A DNA stretch of 64,000 bases from Akanthomyces muscarius (GCF_028009165.1 NC_079241.1:2356001-2420000); one strand, 5' to 3'. Shown: positions 1 to 13,523, numbered from the stretch's first letter. Translations and numbers: made by a program. The notes: generated by a model not told the origin, from the sequence alone.

Positions 1-265
1 ATACACTTGTGGCACGTGTAGTCGTCGAGTGTTTGGCACGCAAGCGCTAAACCCTCTTTAGAAAGCTTTACCTAGGTGCTGCGTGTTACGAGCTACCTAC
101 CTATGCTTTGAGTACGCAACGACTGAAGATTTACGGGAGCTCGGTAGACATTGGCAGTAATTGAGGACAACAATTGTGACTTTGGTACCACGGCTTGCAA
201 GCGATCTTTATATCAAGCGATCAGGGCCATCTGCCCTCTGGAATCTGCATACGTGGTGTTGCGCG
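1..265. other. Non-coding 5' flank of the UGGT gene
   Basis: No coding region is supported here. The stretch holds the promoter and 5' UTR of the UGGT gene. It contains CCTAGGTG at about 71-78 and CTACCTACCTA at about 93-104, which belong to the CCTAGGTAGG-type element seen many times elsewhere in this window. Confidence 0.6.
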
Positions 266-3200
266 ATGGCCTCCCGCTTCTGTAGCGGGCTGCTAGTTGC
301 AGTATTGGCTGCATGGCAGGTGTCTGCTTCACCAACTGTCAATGTTCGCATGCAAGCGGCGTTCACTAGCGGACCATATTTACTCGAACTACTGTTAGTC
401 AAATCTCCCGCCCTCCTTTCCAAGAATTCTGCCCTGCTTTGAATAGCTGATCGCTAACAATGTGCCAGTGAAACCGCGACGGCCGAGAACTCTTCTGCTT
501 ACTTTCCTTTGCTCGATCGAGTTGCTACTGGGCGGTTCCTCAAATTTACCACCGAGGCAGAGCTTTATGATGAATTTATCAGTGTTGTTCGAGATAATGG
601 CCATATCAGCAGCCCTGAGGCGCTATCCACATTCAACCTTGGCCTCGCTTTGCGCTCTTCCACTCCAAGAGTCGAAGCACACTATCAATACTATGACACA
701 GCGGTCGCGTCAGCCGAGATAGACACATCATGCGAGGCATGGGTCCTCTTGAACGGAAACCAATATTGTACACCGCAATTGGATACTGCTGTGAAGACCG
801 GGCTGTTCCACTCGTATGATCCCCTAGCTCTACCTCCTTCTGCCCATGTCTTTCCATTCGCTGACCGAAACTATTCAGAAAAATATCCGCGTTGCCTTTC
901 GACCGCTCCATTGGTGCTGGCAACGATGCAGTTCTATATGCGGATCCTACATCTCCTAACTTTGGGAGATTCCATAAGCCGCTCGCGGCAGCCGCCGAAG
1001 CAGGCGAACTCAAATACCGTGTACGATACCGTCGCTCAGCACTTGCTAGCAACAAGGCGCTGCCGGTCAGCGGCTTTGGAGTCGAACTGGCCCTCAAGAG
1101 AACGGATTATATCGTCATTGACGATAGAGAATCGCAAAATGACGTCGGTGCACAAAAGATCTTCAACACAGAAGCTATGTTTGAAGTGCAAGAGTTGACC
1201 GATCTTCGCCCACTTTCCACTTCAGAGCTAGCAGCCTTGGGCATGAAATCTTCTTCGTTTATCCAGAGTAGCAAAAATCCTTTTGAGACTCTTGTCAAAC
1301 TCATGCAAGACTTTCCAAAATTCTCTGCATCAGTCTCTGCACATAATGTGTCGACAAGCTTTTCGGAGGAATACCAACGAGGTCACATACAGCGAGTACC
1401 AAGAGGGGCTAACGCACTGTGGATGAATGGTTTGCAGCTGATAGAGCGCCAAATCGAACCGTTCGCCCTGGTTGAAATGCTGCGTCGCGAGCGCAAGCTC
1501 ATTGATGCCGTTCGCAATCTCGGGTTGGACGGAGCCGATGCCATATCACTGCTCGGGCATGAGAAAGTCGCAGCAGCCAAGTCCGATGCGGGGGACGCGA
1601 TGCGATATGACTGGACTGATAGATCGGAGGACGGCCACGCTATCATTTGGTTAAACAATCTAGAGCAGGACGCTCGGTATGCCCAATATCCAGGCGAATT
1701 GAGTTCGGTGAGTATTGGCCCTGACTCTGTGCTCCTGGGCCTAGACTAAATATTGCAGCTGCTCCAACGCACGTTTCCTGGACAAATCCCCCCAATTGCC
1801 AAGAACATATTTAATGTCGTTACTGCCATCGACCTCTCAGATGCGGATGATCTGACCACTTTGGCCCAACTCATGGGGCTGATCATCCGTGGAATCCCGG
1901 TTCGCTTCGGTATCGTGCCCGTTACAACAAATCCGGAAGCATTAAAGCAAGCAAAGGTCATATATCATTTGATGGATACATACGGCTTCGAGTCTCTCCA
2001 AGCCTATGTTGACGGCCTCGGCGAGGAGCCGAACCCAGCATTGGGCGAAGCCAGCTTTCTTCAAGCTATCGATGGCCTAACACCAGTTGCTGATACCCAC
2101 GCTCAAGAGTTTTCCAGAATCCTGGAGACCGAAGACTTCGATATAAAAGTGAGAATGGCCGCTCGGTGGATTTCTAGACTAAAGGGCGCAGACAAATCTG
2201 CACCAGCCTTCTTCGTCAACGGAGCTCTAACAGCTCGTGCCGCGAACTGGCTACAAAGCATGAGCATGCAAATCTCAGAGGATCTCCAAACGGTCCAGAA
2301 GGGTGTCTATCATGGTGTCATTGACGATGATGCGTGGGTTCCCCAAATCTTCTTGGAAGAAGCTTTGAGTCGTCGCAACGAGTACCTTTCTGTGGACGAT
2401 GCTCATCCTCTTCGAATTCTAGATGTCAACAAACTATACAGTGACCATGAGGACTTATTCAGCATCATTCCAGTACAAACATGTGACCTGAAATCAGGAA
2501 AGGAATTGTGGGCTGTTGTAACAGTCATCGCTGATGCAACCACTCCGCATGGCGTGGAGCTTATTATGTCCGCCCTCAAGTTCAAGCAGAGCAGCCCAGG
2601 AGTGCAACTTGACCTCATCCATAACCCCATCCATACAGAGCGGGCTTCGGATATCAACGGAGCTTTGAAAGCCGAGTCTGGTCTGTTCGATTTCAAAACG
2701 ATCGATGAAGTTCGGAAAACTGTGCGACAGGCGAAGTCGGGCACCTCAACTGGTGCCTATGCAATTGCCCTGAAGCGATTTCTCTCATATACGAACACAC
2801 AGCCAGGCAGCAGCAGTGTACTCCTAAATGGACGCATTATTGGCCCGATTGCTTCCGAAGCTAGCTTCACAGAGGACGACTTTACACAGCTTCTAGGAGT
2901 TGAACAGAAAGGCCGAATTCTTCCTGTGCTTGAAGCTCTCGACGATCTTCATCTGGGCGACAAAGTTTCTGGTCCTATTTCAGCCGCCAAATTGACGTCT
3001 ATTACGGCCTTATCAACCATCTCTGACCTACCAGAAGGCATTTTTGAGTCATCATCTTCTGCTCGATCAATGATCTATGAAAAATGGGATGCGAAGCACA
3101 CAACAATCGAAGTTGGCGATTCGAAAAGCGCCAGCATCCATCTCGTTGCCTTGCTCAATCCACTAAGTGAGCAAGCTCAGCGATGGGCACCTCTCCTAAA

Positions 3201-4875
3201 AGTTTTGTCTGAGCTTGACGGCGTGTATCTAAAATTGTTCCTAAATCCCAAGGAAAAGCTTGAAGAGCTGCCCATCAAGCGCTTCTTCCGTTACGTTCTA
3301 GAATCCAAGCCCTCATTTGACGAAGATGGCGCCGTTAAAGGTGGGCAGGCTATTTTCGATGGACTCCCCACGGAAGCTCTCCTTACACTTGGAATGGATG
3401 TGCCCCCTGCTTGGCTGGTTGCAGCTAAAGAGTCGCTGCATGACCTGGACAATATCAAGCTTTCTTCCACGAAATCCGACGTCGACGCAACTTATGAGTT
3501 AGAACATATTCTCATCCAGGGTCACTCTAGAGAAGGGAAATCCAGCCCCCCTCGTGGTGCTCAGCTTGTCCTGGGAACAGAGAAGGACACACACCTGACT
3601 GATACAATTGTCATGGCGAACCTTGGATTCTTTCAATTCCAAGCCAACCCTGGCATCTTTGATATCCATTTGAAAGAGGGTCGTAGTGCCGACATTTTCG
3701 AGATCGAGAGTGTAGGTGCACAGGGTTGGACGGCTGTCCCAGGCGATGAGGGCACGTCTCTGGCTTTACTTGATTTCCAAGGAACAACCCTTTATCCCCG
3801 ACTTTCCCGTAAGCCCGGCATGGAAGAGGTTGATGTTCTAGAGGGAGACGAGGCCGCACCTGATAGCATTGTCTCGAAAGGCTTCAAGCTGGCAGAGGGT
3901 TTCTTGGGCAATGCCCTCGGCAAAAAGTCTGCTTCTGATTTGGAGCACGCTGAAATCAACATTTTCTCCGTTGCCAGTGGCCACTTGTACGAGCGAATGC
4001 TCAACATTATGATGGTGTCTGTCATGCGCCACACTAAGCATACTGTCAAATTCTGGTTCATTGAGCAGTTTTTGTCGCCATCATTCAAAGAGTTCATTCC
4101 TCATCTCGCCAAGGAGTATGGCTTCAAGTATGAAATGGTGACATACAAATGGCCACACTGGCTCCGACACCAGAAAGAGAAACAGAGAGAAATCTGGGGC
4201 TATAAGATTCTGTTTCTGGACGTTCTTTTTCCCCTCTCTGTTGACAAAGTTATTTTCGTGGATGCAGATCAAATTGTCAGGACAGATATGATAGACTTGG
4301 TCAAACTCGATCTTGAGGGAGCTCCGTACGGATTCACCCCCATGTGTGACTCTCGAACTGAGATGGAAGGATTTCGCTTCTGGAAGCAGGGCTACTGGGC
4401 AAATTACCTCCGTGGACGGCCTTACCATATTTCTGCCTTGTACGTGGTTGACTTGCGCCGCTTCCGCGAGATTGCAGCCGGAGATCGCCTTCGACAGCAA
4501 TATCAGGCCCTCTCCGCAGACCCCAATAGTCTTGCAAACCTGGATCAAGATTTGCCCAACCATATGCAGTTCCAGCTCCCCATTTACAGCCTGCCTCAGG
4601 AATGGTTGTGGTGCGAGACGTGGTGCAGTGACGAGAGCCAGAGCAAGGCGCGCACCATTGATCTCTGCAACAATCCCGAGACAAAAGAACCCAAGCTCGA
4701 TCGTGCCCGCCGCCAAGTTCCCGAATGGACCGAATATGACGACGAGATTGCAGCACTGGCCGAGCGCGTGAGGGCCGCAGAGAGCTCTGGCAATAGCGAA
4801 CAGCAAGCAGAGCCAGAGAGGAACACCAAGAGCCGGAACTTTGAGGAGTCTGTCCGCACCAAGGACGAGCTGTAA
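266..4875 (+). CDS. UDP-glucose:glycoprotein glucosyltransferase (UGGT), ER folding sensor
   Basis: Model: exons 266-393, 469-813, 879-1707 and 1759-4875, giving 1472 aa, the usual UGGT size. All three introns are GT-AG (75, 65 and 51 bp) and phases close. The ATG at 266 starts a signal peptide (hydrophobic core LLVAVLAAW). The long N-terminal part is the thioredoxin-like folding-sensor region of the family. The C-terminal GT24 catalytic domain runs about residues 1166-1385 and begins INIFSVASGHLYERM; its metal/UDP-binding DAD motif is at about D1269-D1271. The protein ends in KDEL, an ER-retrieval signal. By family knowledge it re-glucosylates misfolded N-glycoproteins in the ER lumen so that calnexin rebinds them. 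It is convergent with wc-1. A polyadenylation-like AATAAA lies at 4984. Confidence 0.95.
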
Positions 4876-5776
4876 AAGGGCATAATGCGACGATTATGTG
4901 CATGTTTTCTTTTCCAAGCTTGAGTCTTTTTCACCTAAACATCTTGTAGGATATTTCTCCATTATTTACAAAAAGATCACTTCAATAAAGACATATTTTT
5001 ACAGTTCAAGTCTTCTTCATTAGATGTAGCGGGGTAAAACGCCTCCTTCGTATTCTGCAGAGACCGAAAACCTGGCTCTTGCAACATGCTAAAAATAGAA
5101 GTTACAAAGTAATATGCAAGAAGAGAAATGTAAGCGAGCCCTCAGCTCCTGCCAATTGTCCAGCAGTCGCTCGCAAAGCAACGGGCTCGCGTGATGGCTC
5201 GGCTAGCTCCACAACGGCTCGGGGCAATAAATACCCCGAGGCGCTTGAGACGGTTAGGGAGCCATGGCAAGGAATAAAAGAGCATCACACGTCTTAAAAC
5301 AATGCAAGCCAGAACGGACTTCCAGGCACTTTGTATCCCCATATCCGAGTATTCCCAATACCGATAAAGCTCCGCCATCCCGCAGTCCTCGACGTAAGCA
5401 ACCACAAGCTCTTGGAAATAACAGCACTTCGATCATGCACAAAAGTAGTCAAGATCATGTTGCATAAACCGTAAAGAGAACGGACTGCGACGCAGGCTAT
5501 CTATATTCATCCCAGCAAAGATGAGAATACCAACTTCGGTGGAGGCGCCAGTCAACGGATCTTAACCGCTCCGGATGAACATTGTAGGGGCTGCGAGACT
5601 AAACATCAAAGCCAAAATCCCAACAGCCCCAAACTGAAAGGGGTAAAGTAGTAAATCGCCTCGTGTATATGATATCGTGTGCTGAGTAAAAAGTTCATCC
5701 AAACAAAAACAAGATGAGAGATCGAGAGTAGTAATCACAAAATCCCCAAGGTCGTCAAGTACTGCGCAGCAGCAGC
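4876..5776. other. Intergenic, convergent 3' flanks of UGGT and wc-1
   Basis: This is gene-free DNA between two converging genes. AATAAA at 4984-4989 is a plausible UGGT polyadenylation signal. Short open frames occur on both strands but show no recognisable domain or splice structure. Confidence 0.6.
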
Positions 5777-8733
5777 TCAGCTTGACGGCAAGCTGGTTTC
5801 TCGCTCTTCCTGAATTGAAGCCATCGCAGTACCAGCACTGGTGGAACGACTTGCCTGCTGATTGGCAGCCGAGGGAGATATGCAGTCTGTGGCAGCGGGA
5901 GTATCAGTTGTCGCCGAGGTCTTTGCTTGATAGTCGAGTGTATTCCCGCTTGCGGGCATCTCCTTGTGTAGCGGTGATGTGTGTATTGGTGAAGCAGACT
6001 TTTTGCTTTGGCTATCCCCATTGCGCACTGAGTTTCGCGGGGAGACTCTGCCCATCTAAAACAAATATGATGAGTTCCAATGGCCTGTGTCGAAGCTCAC
6101 TGATGACTTACTTGTTTGGCCCAGCGCAGGCCGCAGCTGTTGCAGAGATCCCGTTGACCACTGGGTCCTCTGCGCCATTCTGGCGTATTGCGCGTATGGC
6201 AGTTGGCACAATCGCGAATTACATTGCCCACGCCCTTCCGCCTCTTTCTCTTCTTCTTACTTGACAGTAAACCGCCAAGTTCCTCAGCTAAGATTCGATT
6301 TACCTTCTCCATTTGGCGCAGCTCAAACTGCCAGCTGGAGCATTTGGTTGTCCTCAGCTCATCGAATATATTGTCGTCGGATGCTAGTGCTTCGTCCTGA
6401 TTCCCTAGAGCCAAACCGCCGCCTGCAGGTTGAGAGATTTGGCCACGTACTGATCTACTGGTAGTAGAACCCGCTGTTGAAGTGGCTGGTGCCAGGGACC
6501 TTGACGATGCTTTCAGTAGTTTTGTCTGAGCAAGCAGGAAAGACGGCTTTTGCCCCTCAGCAGCATCTCCAGGATAGAGTGTGGTTTGAGCTTGGAGGCC
6601 TTGCCCTCGCCTGTTTAGGACTTCGTGTTTGCACGTCACAATCTTTCCGCGCCGCGCCTTTTCCAGTGTGCGGCCAAATTCCGGTCTCGAATCTTTACGC
6701 ATCAGCTCTTGAATGCTTGTGGCGACGAGCGATTCCGGCTGCAAGTCAAGAAGAGATCGCACATTTGACGATACGTAGAGGAAAGTCCCGGAAGTCGAAA
6801 GTTTAGTCCACATCTCGCTGTCACCAATGCCGCCATTGGACTCAATGTTCCGGCGACTGAGGGAAAATACAGGGCGTTTCCTGCCAACAAGAATGATGCA
6901 TTTGCGGCCTTTACCTTGCTCGACGTAGAGAGATCCATGGCTCTCAAACCATGTGTATCCACTCTGCTTTCTCCGGATCCTGAACACAATATTGACTTGG
7001 TCTCCAGTGGTCGCATCCTTCAACTCTCGTGTAACAGGAACAATATCGGAGGGATGGCAGATGGATGATAGCGAGTTTCCAACCAATTCTGCAGCATCAT
7101 ATTCCAAAACGCGTTTGCAGGCGGGGGAGAGATAGAGAAAGAGACCCTTCAGGGATAGGACGTGGATCACGTCGTCGCAGTTCTCGAGAAGCATCTTGTC
7201 CCAAGACTGCCGATGCCAGTCTGATGCGATGCCCTTGGCATTGAACTGTTGCAAAATGGTTGAAACGTCGTCAACGCCCAAAGTCTGGCCGTTGTCGGCC
7301 TCCCAGAACGCGGAAGACGGCGGCGTCCATATATACTGGCCAATGTCGCTGTGTTTGTAATTGACGGCAACGCCCCCAAATTCAGAACCCGCAATAGCAT
7401 CAGGACACTCAACTAGATCAATCTGAAACCCAATAAAGTAACGGATTTCATCTGTATCCCAGGGTATCGGGATCATAGTGAGAAGGTTAAGAAAAGGCTT
7501 GCCGCCCTTGCGATAGTTGATGAGACTTTGTTGGACCTCTCGCCTTTCTTGTACCATTTTCTTCAGATTGAAGACTGCGCCGTTGTCAACAAATTCGCGT
7601 TTGGTCCCAGACTCCACATTCCCATCAGGTGCTTGAAGAAAACGGCAGTTTTGGCCAACAATATCGTGGCTACTGTACCCAGTCAAGTTTTGGAAGTTAT
7701 CAGAGACATAAATGATCGGGCAGTCATTCATAGAGACATCGCACACAACAAACGCACACGACATGTCGACTGCTCCTAGATGAATTTTGGGGTTTTTCCT
7801 GGAAGCAACGAGCCACAGTGCCTTGAGCATATCGAAGCCGCTCTTAGAATAGATTGACTTCTCACGAAGTTCCCTCGAGTTCGCTGAAGGGTTCGGGGTC
7901 GTAGCGACAGATGAGGTGCTTGGCTGAGTAGCTGCGGTCGAGGATGATTTTTCTTGAGCGGACGAAACAGCGGTACCGGCGGATGATTCGTGGGAAAGTG
8001 CTGGTATCGCTTGATCAACATTAGGAGCCGCAGCGACAATCCTTGAATCATGAGCTGGATTCTGTGGTTGTTCCAGCTGATTAATTTGACGAGGAGCTGA
8101 AACTGCATTGTCTGGTCGATTGGTGAAGGCATCGTATTGCGCAGCATTGTTGAACTGCATGGTGTCGTTGGAGGGCATGGAAATCGGCATAGCGGTTGAA
8201 GAAGTCTGACCAGCAAGGGCGGCGCCCGAGCCTGGATCAGCATTAGGGAACATCTGCCCCATGTTGATATTGGCAAACTGAGCAGAGACCAGGTTACCCA
8301 TAGCATCGGGAGATAAATTCGGAAAGTCGTTGCCATCATTCATCATATTACCCATGTTAGACGTATCCAACATCGAAAAGTTGTTGAGCTGCTGTGGAGG
8401 TTGAAATCCCATGAAACTGCCAGATCTGGCCGCGGACGGCGGATTCATGGCTCCTTGATCTGCCGTCGACGACATGCGCCTAGCATCTACCTCGCTCGAC
8501 AATTGTTGTGGCCCGAACCCGAGAGACGCGCTCGCACGGCGTTGAAGTAGTGTCGGGTTGCTCATGGTTTGGCCATTGAAGGTGTTGTTGCGCGACATGC
8601 CCATGCTAGGCGGCATTTGCTGCTGCTGCTGATGGTGCTGCTGATGGTGCTGATTTATATTATTTTGCTGCTGCTGTTGCTGTTGCTGCTGCTCTTGGGG
8701 AGGCAGCTGGTTGGGAGGGTAGTATCCATTCAT
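5777..8733 (-). CDS. wc-1: White collar-1 blue-light photoreceptor and GATA transcription factor
   Basis: Model: exon 1 8733-6112, exon 2 6055-5777, with a 56-bp GT-AG intron, giving 966 aa. The N-terminus starts MNGYYPP and is rich in glutamine, with nine consecutive Gln just after residue 14 and further His/Gln runs. A LOV-type PAS domain follows; its GQNCRFLQ motif places the flavin-adduct cysteine at about Cys363. Two more PAS regions lie at about 494-621 and 640-723. Near the C-terminus is a CX2CX18CX2C GATA zinc finger (about 842-870), then WAKQMGRVSPR across the splice. By family knowledge WC-1 binds FAD, pairs with WC-2 and drives light-induced and clock transcription. The start at 8733 is the first in-frame ATG, although the frame stays open for about 99 codons upstream. 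It is shorter than Neurospora WC-1. Confidence 0.95.
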
Positions 8734-9952
8734 CGCGGCTGCATCTGGGCCGTGACTTTTGTCTAAATGGCGGATAGAACGGTCGAAGATATTTGATGGT
8801 TTGTAGCGGCGTTTACGGTCGGGAGCGGAAGCTGACAGCGCACATGAAGTCGATCCAGACGGCCGTACACTCTGGCAGGGTAGTCTTGCGGTAGACAATT
8901 TCTTTGCGATGCAGGACGGATAATCGGAGCCAATTTTCTGGTGGAAACAAAGGCGATGGTCGCGGCAGGCGAACGGCGCAACCTGAGGCGGATGGCCGTG
9001 GCGGGATGTGCTGGCGAAGTAGAGGCGCACGGCAGCACCCCTCTTGGATAAATTCTCGGCCGGGTACAGCGGGTTTCGTGTCGCGGTCGGCGGGCTATAT
9101 GGGGTTTTGTATAAGCTTTTATCGAAGACCGTTTACCAAGAAACGTGCAGATTATGGTACGAAACGGTGTCGATGAAGCCGCGACTTGACTGCTGCAGGG
9201 GCGCCGAGCTGGTAGTCAGAGCCACGAAAGTCTGGAGGTCCCAATAAATGATTACATATCGCACACCACCGAGCCAACCCACACACACAAGCCACTAGCC
9301 GACTTGCTTGCTTGCCTACGACATGCCGTGCCCACGCTAACAAAAGCCAGCCTGTTTCGCCCACTAACTAGTTAGCTAAAAGACGCTTGACGGTCTGCCA
9401 TTCTGTCAGTCATCTACTTGTCTTCTCTACCTGTCTTCTCTACTGTATCCTCGACTCCTTATGCTCTCCAGAAATTTCCCAAGCGGGGCGGTGGCGGGCA
9501 ACCACGGCCGAGTGGCCTTACTCCGTACTCCATATTCTGCCCCTCAATGCGTCCGTCGGTTGACTTAAAGGTGACGCTTGCCATTATTCCCGGCAGCAAT
9601 GCGCATGTCGCAGGCTGAGCCTCCGTCAGCGTCAGCGTCTCAAGTGGTCTTGCCAGCTACTGGTCGGAGTCTTGTTGGTGTGCTCATCATCCACATCTTG
9701 CACTTGTCACCTTTGTCGTGTAAATACCGGCGCATCGATTCCTCAGAAGAAAATTAAAAACAACATTGCACACTAAACTCATAATCCTAAGTAGTTCTTT
9801 CATATGCAACATAGCCTCATTGCTATTGGCCCACGCACTTCCCACCATCATGAGATGTTGTCTAGCTTAGTCTCATTTTCGTCAAATCTCGTTTCCTTTC
9901 CTACTTCGTCGCCCAATCTACAGCTCGACCTCGATCCTTTATACCTGCTTCT
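8734..9952. other. Intergenic, wc-1 promoter/5' UTR and pse1 3' flank
   Basis: No gene is supported in this 1.2 kb. The first 300 bases upstream of wc-1 remain open in the wc-1 frame but carry no ATG. A short imperfect tandem repeat built on CTACTTGTCTTCT lies at about 9415-9450. The rest is presumed wc-1 promoter and the pse1 3' UTR. Confidence 0.55.
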
Positions 9953-12900
9953 CTAGCCGAAGAAGCCCATGATCGTGCGTTGGGCATCCTGGGAAAACTG
10001 CTGCAACAGTGGCATGGGGTCAACGTTGGCAGCTGTGAGCATCGTCTTTGTCGCTGTAGCGACTCTGTTGGCGGTCTGACCGCGCAACGATTCGGCCTCG
10101 AGAGCCTGCGCGATGAAAACAAAAAGCTTGGATGCTTGGTTCATGACAATCGGGTTGCCCCTGTGGTCTTTGTTAGAACTCCTTGCATCATTATAGTCAC
10201 AAGCCACTTACTGGTCAATAAGCTCTGCAAGGTAAGCATATGCATACGGCGCAGCCTCCTCGTCGTTGGTAATTGGCAGTGTCTCAATCCACTGGGTGAT
10301 GACAGCCTGCACATCGCCAACACTACTGGCATTGTAGTGCAGAATTTTGGCAATCGACGCACAGGCATTTTCTGTGGCATATACATTATCGTCATTTCGT
10401 GCATCGGGAATCTGTGTAGCCTGGAAAAGGATTGGCAGAGCACCACCCAGGAATTGAGACCAGGCAGCGCCTCCACGGTGAGCAGCGACGCCAATTCCAT
10501 AGGCTGCCGCTTGTCTGACAGCAGGCGAGGGATTCTGGCATCCATCAATGAGTGGTTGTGAAATATAGTTGGCATATCTCATGCTTTCGGGACCGCAGTA
10601 CTCGAGCACGTCGTCCATTATGCACAGGCCCCACTGGCGCTGAGTAGGGTCAGGAGACGTCAAGAATCCTTCATACGTGGGCAAAAGCTTTTCCCATGTA
10701 GGAAGGAAAGTGGCACCATGGTTCTTAAAGATGGAGTGGAACGCCTTGTTCATGTCGGACAAGAGCGTTTGATCATCTTCAATGGCAATGAGGATCTCCT
10801 CTGCATCATCTTCCACGTCATCTGCTGTGGCACCCTCTCTCTCCTCCGCTCGTTGGGCAACGCGCTCCTTGTAGTCAACAATCGTTGAGTGAACGGCATC
10901 CATGAACTTGGTCATGTGATCAGCTCTGAGGCAGTCTTTGCCCGCCACCTCGACGGACTCATAGAAGCACTGGTACATCTCAGCTAGTGTATCAATAGCA
11001 GGCTCGGCGGCGAGAACCTCGATCAGTTTCTCCACACTCGCGTTCCACAAGCCGGCTAGTTCATTGGACGGGCTTCCGTACGCCTTCTTATAACAGCTCA
11101 GCAGCTGAGGTACCAGCTTTGCTGACATATATCTGACTGGATCGTGGAAGAAAAAGGCCAAGCCGGGGAGCGCAATCGTCTCCATGATGTTGGCGACGTA
11201 CGGGGCAAAGGCTCCCTCGAGTACCTGCGCGTATACGACAAGCAGTTCGATCGCGATGTGCTTATCCTCCATGGTGCTTGTTCTAATGCCAATCATTTTG
11301 CCCTTGACAGGAACAAACTCCCAACCTTCTTCACCCTGCAAAGCCTCAGCCTCCTCGTCATCGCTCAGCAGCTGAATGTCAGCCTTGGCCGACGCCTGCT
11401 CCAGAAGGGGGGGCATGACGCTGCCCATGAAAGGCACGAAGTCGGAGCCGAGAACACGGCACATACGTCCCCAGCAGTGCATCAGGTACTGCGCCTGAGG
11501 GTCGTCTGCATCAGTGATACTGGCTTGGATATTAGCGAGAAGGTTGACTAGAGTCATAGCGTCCTGGCCAAGCCGCTCCTTTCCAACAGCAATCGCAATC
11601 AATGTGGCACACTCCATAGCCTTGGCGCGCAGCAAGCGGTATTCCTTTTCGCTTTGGTTCTGCAACACATTTACCAAGAGCGGCATCAAAGTGTCATAGT
11701 ACTTGGAGAATGCAGCCTCAGCGGCATCGGCAATAGTCGCGATAGTGGAAAGAGCCTGCTCCTGCACATATCTCATTTCGCTTTGAAGGAGGTTAAAAAG
11801 ATGAGACAGCAGATCATCCAGGTATGGCTCTAGGGTGGATTTCTCGGCCTCTTCACAGAAGTTGACCAGGGCGGCAGCACCATGAGACTTAACCCTGGGC
11901 TCAGGAGAGTCCAGAACCGGGATGATAGCTTTCAGTACACGATCATAGTATTCGCTTTGCATTGTGGGGGCGAAATCTGTGCTCATCTGGCCAAGAGCGT
12001 TGCAGCCGGCCCATCGAACGCGGGGGTGCGGGTGCTGCAACGCGGGAATGACAAGATCCAGCACTTGGTTCAGTTCGCCGACCATGAGATCACGACAGCC
12101 TTCAGAAATGGCCGAGATAGCCATCAAAGCAGCATGTCTGTCTTTCCAACCAGACTGCATCATACGAGGTAGCCAATTGAAGGTGGGCGCAAGAATGCTT
12201 TGGCCACCGAGTTTGTTGGCAAGTCGGTCCATTGCTTGCTCTCCAGCCACGTGGTTTTGATCGCTTTCGTCCTGATCCAGCTATGGTTGTAGGTGTTAGT
12301 CTCAATATATATAAACAGCGCAGAGTTTATGTATCTTACATCGTCAGATGCAAGCCACTCCGCTGCGTCGTCATCGTCTTCACCGATCTCAGTCATCAAG
12401 CTGAGACACTGGGTAATCATGTCAGACGTGAACGAGGGGTCCTTTCGACACATGGAGGGGGCGTATTCGGCAAATGTCGCCATGAGCTCTAGAGCATTCT
12501 GTCGGCAGACGTCTTCAAGTTCTTTATCCTGGATAACAGATACGCAAAACTGAACAAGGTTTTGGAAAAGCTGCTTGAACATTTTGGGGGCAATCTCGGC
12601 CAGTTCGATGAGCGCGACGAGAGCTTTGCTGAGATGGTCGGAGTCTTGGGAGTCTTTCACCGGCGGGAGGATGTTTAGGACATCTGGTATCAAGGCAAAA
12701 TACTTTGTTCGGCTCTTCTTGTCGATGGTTTTGAAGAAAGCGGCGAAAGCAGCCATTGCAGAGAGGCGGACCTTGAACGATGTGTAAGTAGGATGCTCGA
12801 ATGCAAGTTGCCTTGTGATTTACGTACGTTGACAGCATCATCTTTGAATCCTTTCTGGAAGGCAAGGAGAACAGCATCGGCCTGATCTTTGCCGATAACG

Positions 12901-13523
12901 TCAGGAGTAGTGGCAAACACACGGTAAGCCGTCTCGCGTTTATCGGCCTCGGGTGCCTGTGCGAGCTGGAATAGAGCCTGAAGTACTTCTGTCCAACGGT
13001 CCTCTGCAAGGCCTTAGCACCACGCATCGGAATACAGGCATCAAATATAGGTTATAGGTTACACTTACCATTCTCGTTGTATTGGCGCGCAATCTCGGCA
13101 ACTGCATCGCCAATCTTGTTGCGTACGGCTCTGTCCGTCTCGGTGCCGAGTGTTTCCAGTAGCTTTTGGCGGATTACGGCAGCCTGGTCTTTGGAGATGG
13201 CGAGGAATAGATCAACAGTCTGGCCATTATCGAGTTTTCGGTTTTTGCAAGAGACTCGTCGGAACAGCAGAGCGGCAAACGATCGTGTCTGTGATAGGTT
13301 AGTCACCGGAATTTCGAGAGCTATTGACAATAAATCGGACCTGTTCGTCTCCAGCGCCCTGGATTTGTTCGGCAAGGCCCATGAGAAGTATCTCTGGGCG
13401 CGTGGCAGTCCAGTTGTTCTGAAGGTGCACTTCTGCTCTCGACCGGATGGAGTTGTCGGCGGACTGGAGGCCCTGGAGCAGCTGCGCCAGCTCAGCGTGA
13501 ATGTCGGCAGACAGGACTGACAT
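9953..13523 (-). CDS. pse1: Importin beta-3 / karyopherin 121 (Pse1, IPO5 family)
   Basis: Model: exons 13523-13341, 13288-13069, 13003-12828, 12771-12340, 12280-10212 and 10160-9953, giving 1095 aa, the family's usual length. Introns are 52, 65, 56, 59 and 51 bp. The start at 13523 (MSVLSADIHAEL) is the first ATG of the open frame and matches the conserved fungal start. The body is made of HEAT repeats; stretches such as GWKDRHAALMAISAISEGC and QHPHPRVRWAGCNALGQM are diagnostic of Kap121/IPO5. An acidic insert (VEDDAEE) lies in the C-terminal half. By family knowledge it carries ribosomal proteins, histones and other cargo into the nucleus and is released by Ran-GTP. The first donor, GTCCGA, is unusually weak. 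The gene is divergent from sds23 across about 1.5 kb. Confidence 0.94.

Noticed and set aside
4081..4806. Minus-strand open frame (241 codons) opposite the UGGT catalytic domain
   Set aside because: It is antisense to a conserved domain and lacks features of its own.
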